64,000 nt of DNA from Psilocybe azurescens (lineage: Eukaryota; Basidiomycota; Agaricomycetes; Agaricales; Agrocybaceae): positions 49,752 through 113,751 of the forward strand of contig JAJIRX010000292.1 of the NCBI GenBank assembly GCA_023853785.1, written 5' to 3'. A program made the translations under genes and the position numbers. This document shows, piece after piece, positions 57,718 to 64,000 of the stretch; position 1 is the first letter of the stretch, and the number at the start of each line of letters is the position of its first letter. A model generated the notes under the pieces. It saw only the letters and a list, made by a program, of their open reading frames with translations, was not told the DNA's origin and searched no databases.

Positions 57718-57744
57718 AACATTGGGACAGTTTTTGAGCTACTG

Positions 57745-58347
57745 TATTCTGGTGTTATTGGTCATGACAACTTCATTACCTACACTGATGCGGCTCATGG
57801 TGATTGTGTGGACACTGGCCACTCTACAAGTGGCTATTTGACATTACTTGCTGGAGGAGCTATTGGGTGGTCTAGCAAGCTTCAAACTGTGGTTACCTTG
57901 TCTACAACTGAAGCAGAGTACATTGCTGCAGTTGAAGCAGGTAAAGAGATTGCATGGATGCGCAATATCTTACATGAGTTTGGCTACACTCTTAATGAGC
58001 CCTCTGTATTGCATATGGACAATCAGTCATCTATCAGTGTTTCCAAGAATCCAGAACATCATGGACGCATAAAGCATCTCGACTTACGTTATTACTGGCT
58101 TAGAGATGCAGTTAGTGCTGGAAAGATTGCACCTTCATATATTTCCACCAATGAGCAAGTTGCTGATATTCTGACCAAACCACTCTCACCTCCCAAAGTG
58201 GAGTTTTGTAGAGATAATATGGGACTTAAATCTTGATTTCTTGATTTTACTTGATTTTATTTTTCTATTTTATTTGTTTTTTCATTTTCATTTGCTGTTT
58301 CATTTTTGTTCTTCTTCATTTTGGAGACATGTCAGAACAGGGAGGAG
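57745..58347 (+). pseudogene. Copia RNase H C-terminus and polypurine tract
   Basis: Open to TGA at about 58,236: SGVIGHDNFITYTDAAHGDC (RNase H Asp), TTEAEYIAAVEAGKEIAWMR, LHMDNQSSISVSKNPEHHGR, then the C-terminal ISTNEQVADILTKPL typical of Copia pol. It is followed by about 110 bp of T-rich leader and AGAACAGGGAGGAG just before the LTR, the expected polypurine primer site. This is the true 3' end of a Copia element. The N-terminal part is missing because of mariner 2. Confidence 0.9.
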
Positions 58348-58721
58348 TGTTAAAACTGCATTTCATACTTGTATCTATAGATCACGTGATCTGATCTTTA
58401 TCATGATTACATCAGCATTGTTGATCTTTATCTATTTGATGCTCCAGATCTTTATCTTGATTCTTATCATCTATATGATGTCTATCAACTTCCTTTTGGA
58501 TTTAGATCTATACCACATAGTATATAAAGACTTGTAGTTCAGTGCCAGAAGTCCTCAGTTACTCACTTAGGACTTCAGGCAAGTAGTTAGGTCTTATGTC
58601 TAATATATCCAGTTACTCACTTAGGACTTCAGACGCTTATAGCTCACTTGTCCCTGTGCTCATAGTTCTATAACTTGATCACCGAGTCTCTCACATGTTC
58701 CCGAGCTCGCCTGCTTTAACA
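58348..58721 (+). repeat. Copia 3' LTR, 374 bp
   Basis: TGTTAAAACTGCATTTC...CCTGCTTTAACA, preceded by a polypurine tract and followed by CTATA (58722-58726). It contains two ACTCACTTAGGACTTCAG repeats about 55 bp apart and a TATA-like CATAGTATATAAAGAC. It differs from the LTR at 26882-27255 at about 11 positions. After it the sequence is the integrase of another Copia copy, so this element was inserted in a Copia. Confidence 0.92.
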
Positions 58722-58934
58722 CTATACTGCTTGGTACAAGAAGAAACCTGATATTAGCTATTTCCGGGTGTTTGGGTGCACTGCTTATGTCTATATACAG
58801 CGAGACAAGCAGAAATTGCTGCAATCGCACACAGAGAAGTGTATCTTTGTTGGGTATCCATCTGGGTACAAGGGTTGGCAGTTTTACAATCCTGTCACCA
58901 AGAAGTTCATTATCTCAGAATGTGCTATCTTCAA
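58722..58934 (+). pseudogene. Copia integrase C-terminal fragment
   Basis: Reads TAWYKKKPDISYFRVFGCTA, YVYIQRDKQKLLQSHTEKCI, FVGYPSGYKGWQFYNPVTKK and a few more residues, the conserved Copia GKKP...FG...GY segment downstream of the integrase core. It joins in frame to the fragment at 27256-27637 across the CTATA site (MPY + TAWYKKK). Ended by the poly-T of LINE copy G. Confidence 0.9.
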
Positions 58935-59973
58935 TTTTTTTTAAAAATCATCAATTTGTATACCGGTGCTGAAAGCAGTCCGGTTGCTAAGTACAAATGC
59001 CCAACCAGGTAACTACTAAGAAACTGTTCGCCGAAACTACTAAGAGTCCATTGGAAACACTGAAGCCTATGATAAATGACCATGCTGGACACATAACGGG
59101 GTAACTAATGTGGGGATGTAACGCCAACCTCAATGCAGAATAGGACACAAAAAGAAGAATCTAACTACAAAGAACAACCTCGTGGGATATAGACTAGGAA
59201 TAACCCTAGCCTTAGGAAGTCTGGGGTGAAGCGTAAACAGCACCAGCAGGAGATAACTAACAAGGATGGGGGTGCCCAAGTCCGACAACCGAGACTAGCG
59301 GTACCAGCTCTCTCTAATTCCCACATACTCAACGCCATTTGTAACGCCGGCCTAGGTCTTGAGTGGGGGCAGTGAGTCGAACACCAAAGCGAGTAGCAAG
59401 CAAGCCCCGCCTAAACGGCTCACCCTCTGCAGTTTCTCAAACAACCACAAGCCAAGTGGATAATTGGCCCATGCCAATCGAGGCCGCCAAACGAGGACTA
59501 CCCCCACAATGCCCAACGTCAGTGATCAACCGACGCCTGCAAGGGGAGCCGAGCAGAAGGCGAACACTTTCGGATTCATCTCCAAAAATGAGTGAAGGTA
59601 GCATAACGTGGTTGGCTGCCTAAGCTCGCAAGCCCTGGGAGGACGATAGGTCCTTTTGCAGGTCAAGATGTGCGTGCGGGTTTCCCAAGGACACCCACAC
59701 GGGCATGATGTTTCACCATCGTTAAGATTAAACTGGGAATAATAAGACCCGATGGGCGCATGATTCAGAATACACCGGCACATGCGTGCGTAGAGCTGTG
59801 GAGAGCTCATGTTCACGAAATAAACCCAGGGGTTATCTTTGCCCCCAGGTTGAGCAACCACCCTGTCAACGGTCTTGAGGTGGAGAAAGTTCCTACCTCG
59901 ATATTTGGGGTCCTGGAATAGGACATTCCAGGAAGCGCTGTGAGAGAGGGCAGCCTGCATGTGCAGGCTGTTG

Positions 59974-59975
<2 letters not shown>
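58935..59975 (-). mobile_element. LINE copy G, 3' part
   Basis: Poly-T (8 bp), 3' UTR, then the ORF2 end: a damaged SAPLAGVG... C-terminus, LCYLHSFLEMNPKVFAFCSA, knuckle CPCGCPWETRTHILTC, LYARMCRCILNHAPIGSYYS and RNFLHLKTVDRVVAQPGGKD, up to the point where LINE copy H inserted. The rest of the copy would lie beyond copy H, outside the window. Confidence 0.88.
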
Positions 59976-60009
<34 letters not shown>

Positions 60010-63000
60010 TCAATTTGTATACCGGTGCGCGAAAGCAGTCCGGTCGCTAAGTACAAATGCCCGACCAGGTAACTACTAAGAAACTGTTTGCCGAAACTAC
60101 TAAGAGTCCGTTGGAAACACTGAAGCCTACGATAAATGACCGTGCTGAACACATAACGGGGTAGCTACTGTGGGGATATAACGCCAACCTCGATGCAGAA
60201 GAAGAAACAAACTAGAAACTTATCTACAAAGAACAACCTCGCGGGATATAGGATAGGAGTGACCCTAGCCTTAGGAAGCCTGGGGTGGAGCGGCTGCAAC
60301 ACCAGCAGGAGATAACTAACAAGGGCGGGGGCGCCCAAGTCCAGCAGCCAAGACTAGCGGTACCAGCTCTCCCTAGTTCCCGCATACCGACGCCATTCGT
60401 AACGCGGCCTAGGTCCTGAGTGGGGTAGGTGAGTCGAACACCGATGCCAGTGGCGAAGCCAAGCCCCGCCGAAACGGCCCTTCCCCAGGGATTCTCAAAC
60501 AACCACGAGCCAAGCGGATAATTGGCCCATGCCAATCACGACTGCCGAACAAGGACTCCCCCACAATGCCCAACGTCAGTTGTCAACCGACGCCCACAGT
60601 GGGAGTCGAGCGGAAGGCGAACACTTTCGGGTTCATCTCCAAAATGAGTGAAGGTAGCACAACGTAGTTGGCTGCCTAAGCTCGCATGCCTTGGGAGGAC
60701 GGTAAGTCTTCTTGCAAGTGAGGATGTGTGTGCGGGTTTCCCAAGGACACCCACACAGGCACGATGTATGACCATCGTTGAGATTGAATCGGGAGTAATA
60801 AGACCCGATGGGCGCATGATTCAGAATACACCGGCACATGCGTGCGTAGAGCTGTGGAGAGCTCATGTTCGCGAAGTGAACCCAGGGGTTGTCTTTGCCC
60901 CAGGCTGTGCAACGGCCCCGTCGACCGTTTTGAGGTGGAGAAAGTTCCGACCTCGATATTCGGGGTCCTGGAACATGACATTCCAGGAAGCGCCGCTGAG
61001 AGAGGGCAGCCTGCATGCGCAAGCTGTCAAAGATGTAGCTGGGCGTGGGCCCAGTGCGACTTTGAGTTCGGTTGCGTACTCGTGAGCTTTATAATGCAGG
61101 TCCCACTGCAAGCGAGAGGGGACATACACAAAGGTAATTGACTGGCCATCCTTGCGGGTGAACCAGGTCTGAAGAGCCTCACAGACAGCCACGGAGTGGC
61201 CCTGTCCGGAGTGGATAGAGGATCGACAGCTCGACGGGCAGAGGCCATCGAGTCTGTGAAAATGAATATGTCCGTGCAATCGTCAGCGCATAGTAGCGTT
61301 GACGATTGCAGAACGAATGGCATAGAGCTCCGCATCTGGCGCGGTGACTTTGCCTGCGACATGTCGAAGCGCGCCAACGCTCGACTCCGCCGCTGAACAG
61401 GATGGAGGCCGCAATGGCTTGATACCGTTCTGAGAGGGGCACACTAGCGTCTGTCCCTCCATAGTAAGTCCCAATATTCTCCGAGATCTTGTCGCGGAGC
61501 TTATCGAGGTGTTTGGTGCGCTGCTTCAATTCCTTGTCGGCATCGCCACGCAGAAATCTTGCAGTCATCGAAATGGACCTGGTCCGCGAAGCGGTCCATG
61601 AGTCGAACACCCGGTCGTGAGAGCGGGTTCATCGGGAGAAGGGTCTCCGTCAGGGCGAGCACATTAGTGTCGGACTCAAAGAGAGTCCCACTAGTGCGGA
61701 ATATTTCCAGTTCAGACATGGTCTGAATCGAGAGAGGGGTGCGGCGCGATAGTGCCGCAGTTGAATCGAGAGGAAGGCTCTCACAGGGTGAGTCGGGGTC
61801 AGGGTGGCAAACCGATAGTCAGCTCGCTCAGACAGACGGCGAAGAAGGAGATTGATGGGAGGGAGGCCCGCAAGGGCCTCCACACCACCAGTTGGAGAAG
61901 TGCGGAAAGCACCAGTGATCCACAATGCAGCGGCAGCTGCATTACAGAGAGATGATGAAGGGCCCCTTTGCAGCGAAGCGGCTGCAAAGTACCATAGACG
62001 AAAGCCATACGTAACTATAGGAAGTACGTAGGCGCGGTAGAGGACGCGCTTCTGGACAGGGCGCAAGCCACGAGTAGAACTACCAAGCATCTTCATCGCC
62101 TTAACGGTAGATAAAGCCTTAGTAGAGTAGTATCGGACATGCTCAGTGAAAGTGAGCTTGCGATCAAGTAGAAGCCCAAGTACCGCCAATACAGCTTGGG
62201 TTTGAGAGGGGTTGCGCCCGGTATACGGAGCGTAGCCCAGATCGACAGGGGGATTGTCCTTGGAGTGCGACCGGTCGAAGTGGAATACTTCAGACTTGTC
62301 GTGCTCCAGTGCGAGTCCAAATTTCTTGAACAGTTCGAATATGACACCATAAGCCCGCTTAAGGGCTTCACAGTTATCGAGAAGGGACTTTGATTGCACC
62401 ACAAGAGTGCCATCATCGACGTATGAGAGTAGGAAACACCCACGAGTGAGTGGATCCAGTTCGAATAACCTCATGATGAGGGTAAGGTAGAGAGCAGAGA
62501 GGACCGGGGACAGGGCGGAGCCCTGTCCCACTCCTACATCTGCCTGGCGAAGGTCGGAGATGAAGTCGCCCCACGCGTACTGCGTGGAGCGACCGACCAG
62601 ATAATGGGAGAAGAATTTAACGACATTGTCGCTAAACCCTAGCTTCCGGAGAATAGCCATGAGGACCTCATGGTTGAGTGACGGGAAGAACTGAGCGACA
62701 TCAAAGGCAATGACGCTAGTCTTGAGTCCCTTGGCCCACCCGGCACGCACCATGTGCGTCAGGATAAGGCCGGCATCCTCGGTGGATCGTTGACGGATCC
62801 CTCCAATTTGATTTGGGTGGAAGACGCCTGAAGCGACGCCGTCGAACTGAATGCGATTGGAAAGCATTTTCTCAATCAATTTACCAACGGTATTCAGAAG
62901 CACAATGGGCCTGAATGCCTTTGGAGCAGAGTAGGAGGGCTTGTTCGGTTTCGGAATGATAACTGACATGGACTCCTTGAAGTGCTAGGCCAGTGCCCGA

Positions 63001-64000
63001 CCCGAAGGCAGGCATTGGCGAGCGCGAGCAAGACAGTGAAGATGTGGGTGGGTCCCCGCATCAACATCTTAAGATGAGACCACTTGATATGGTCCGGCCC
63101 TGGGGCCGACACATTGGAGCAAGAGGCCAAAGCCTCCCGCATCTCAAGTGCAGAGAATGGGACCCATCCCCGAACGGGCATGTCGGGATGGAATCGAGAA
63201 TGCCGATGTCAAACGCACGGTCCGACGCCGAGTTATAGGTGTTGTGGAGAGCATCCCACAACTGAGGGAAGGGCGTGGCAAGGCTGCCCTGATATTGAAT
63301 AGCCTCGCACGGTGGTAACTTGCGCTGTTGGACCCACGACATGAGGTCCCAAGTGCGCTTGTTGGTAATGAATATTTCTGTGATCCTAGAATCAAAGAAG
63401 ACCCGTTTTGGCGTTTTTAACCGCCTTCGGTAAAGCTTCCAGTCCTCTGGGAGGCCATGTTCCCGGTAAGCCTGAAGCGCGACTGAGCACTCATCCGTCC
63501 ACCACGGTTTTGAGCGTCTCGTAATAGTGACCTCTCTGGAGCAGGTTTCCCATGCTGCAGAGAACGAATCAGCAATAGCTTGCGCCACTGCATCAATCTG
63601 GTCAGGTGTGTTGAGAGGAGCGTGTTCGTCCACTTTAATGGCAAACTCTCCTCGATGACTCTGACAAAGCCGGATTTGCTCCTCTCTGTCGGCTTTGAGA
63701 GCTCTGCGCGGGGTGTGGCCCCAGAATCAGCAGAGATTGATAAGGTAGTAGCAAGCGGGATATGATCCGACTTCGCCCATGGCGTTGTGCACCCGGGTGA
63801 TCTGCGCTGTCAGGGTCTGGTCCGGTTGTACGAATACCAAGTCAATCACTGTTGAGCGAAAGCCTTGGATGCGGGGGTGAAGGTTGGCCCCGGGTTCACA
63901 AAAGGAGCCCGTTGTGCTTCCACTTGCCGCAGTGTTGAGGAGTTGAGTGGCAACTCCTGGGTGGCCACGATGGCCTCCATCCCATTCCTGGGAGTGGATA
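59976..64000 (-). mobile_element. LINE copy H, minus strand, continues past the window
   Basis: Begins with a pure 28-T run (59976-60003, the poly-A tail), the longest here, which suggests the most recent LINE insertion. It interrupts copy G at the ...GGCTGTTGAA site. 3' UTR to 60,535; ORF2 from the stop at 60536 up through RNase H, RT and into the endonuclease at the window edge. The target duplication cannot be read because the 5' end is outside. Confidence 0.92.
60536..64000 (-). pseudogene. LINE ORF2 of copy H (partial), RT largely open
   Basis: The RT-containing frame is open from 62969 to 61650 (439 codons): MSVIIPKPNKPSYSAPKAF, VIAFDVAQFFPSLNHEVLMA (A motif), GQGSALSPVLSALYLTLIMR (B), LLSYVDDGTLVVQSKSLLD (C, YVDD intact), then a frame change at PPVDLGYAPYTG. 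RNase H: DDCTDIFIFTDSMASARRAV; knuckle CLCGCPWETRTHILTC (first Cys pair reads CLCG). End LTTDVGHCGGVLVRQS. Several 1-bp shifts (near 62,200, 61,980, 61,560, 61,380, 61,030) break the frame. Because this copy seems young, some of them may be sequencing errors. Confidence 0.87.

Larger units (their letters stand above)
52277..57744 (+). mobile_element. Tc1/mariner transposon 2, carrying two nested insertions
   Basis: Ends CAGTAGCTCAAAAA and TTTTTGAGCTACTG with TA on each side (52275-52276, 57745-57746). Same family as the element at 24622-26210, opposite orientation. An 8-bp-TSD element sits in the transposase (53040-55100) and another in the right inverted repeat (55925-57717). Without them the mariner is about 1.6 kb. 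Both flanks are Copia pol: 52252-52276 reads GIESDRSIY and 57745 onward SGVIGHDNFITYTD. Confidence 0.9.

Noticed and set aside
19387..64000. A biosynthetic, defence-island or giant cargo element (Starship-like) explanation for the repeat region
   Set aside because: No captain-type tyrosine recombinase, cargo gene cluster or element-wide flanking repeat was seen; the region is explained by ordinary nested transposons.

Overview
The window looks like nuclear DNA of a filamentous basidiomycete, most likely an Agaricomycete. Short GT-AG introns (about 50-70 nt) break nearly every host gene, core eukaryotic genes can be recognised (NEM1, PSF3, RPL29, a TFIIIC subunit, PKR1), and the repeats are Tad-like LINEs with RNase H, Ty1/Copia elements and Tc1/mariner. 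No rRNA, tRNA or CRISPR signal was found. I do not name a species.

Bases 1 to about 19,060 are a gene-rich core. In order: two paralogous Dal5-type MFS permeases flanking the Nem1 phosphatase (all minus strand); an intergenic stretch of about 2.2 kb; a RING-finger protein (plus); an AlaX/AARSD1-like alanyl-tRNA editing protein (minus); a decayed MYND zinc-finger gene (minus); PKR1 (plus) convergent with PSF3 (minus); a small probable mitochondrial protein (plus) sharing a 128-bp divergent promoter with PSF3; the TFIIIC tau95 subunit (plus); and ribosomal protein eL29 (minus).

Bases 19,400 to 64,000 are a nest of mobile elements. The main component is one LINE family: ten fragments on both strands, one of them (about 34.4-41.0 kb) structurally full length with ORF1 and ORF2. 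It is interleaved with fragments of a Copia family, three solo LTRs with clean 5-bp target duplications, two Tc1/mariner elements with roughly 210-bp inverted repeats and TA duplications, and one fold-back MITE. Nearly all the element ORFs carry frameshifts or stops.

The most unusual content is a set of four DNA elements (19,875-21,060; 48,383-50,819; 53,040-55,100; 55,925-57,717). They share ends of the form CAGTACTTT...AAAGACCTC and each makes an exact 8-bp target duplication inside another mobile element. Each carries its own private short-period subterminal repeat array. Three of them also carry a common module: an AT-rich block, then a 0.5-1 kb GC-rich minisatellite open in several frames on both strands, then a conserved block of about 150 bp. 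No transposase is visible in them. I propose them as an unclassified non-autonomous family.

The nesting order can be read from the junctions: Copia is the oldest layer, the LINEs and mariners sit in it, and the four 8-bp elements and the solo LTRs sit in those. A CTATA target duplication whose two halves lie 31 kb apart on opposite strands shows that LTR-mediated rearrangement has also shaped the region.
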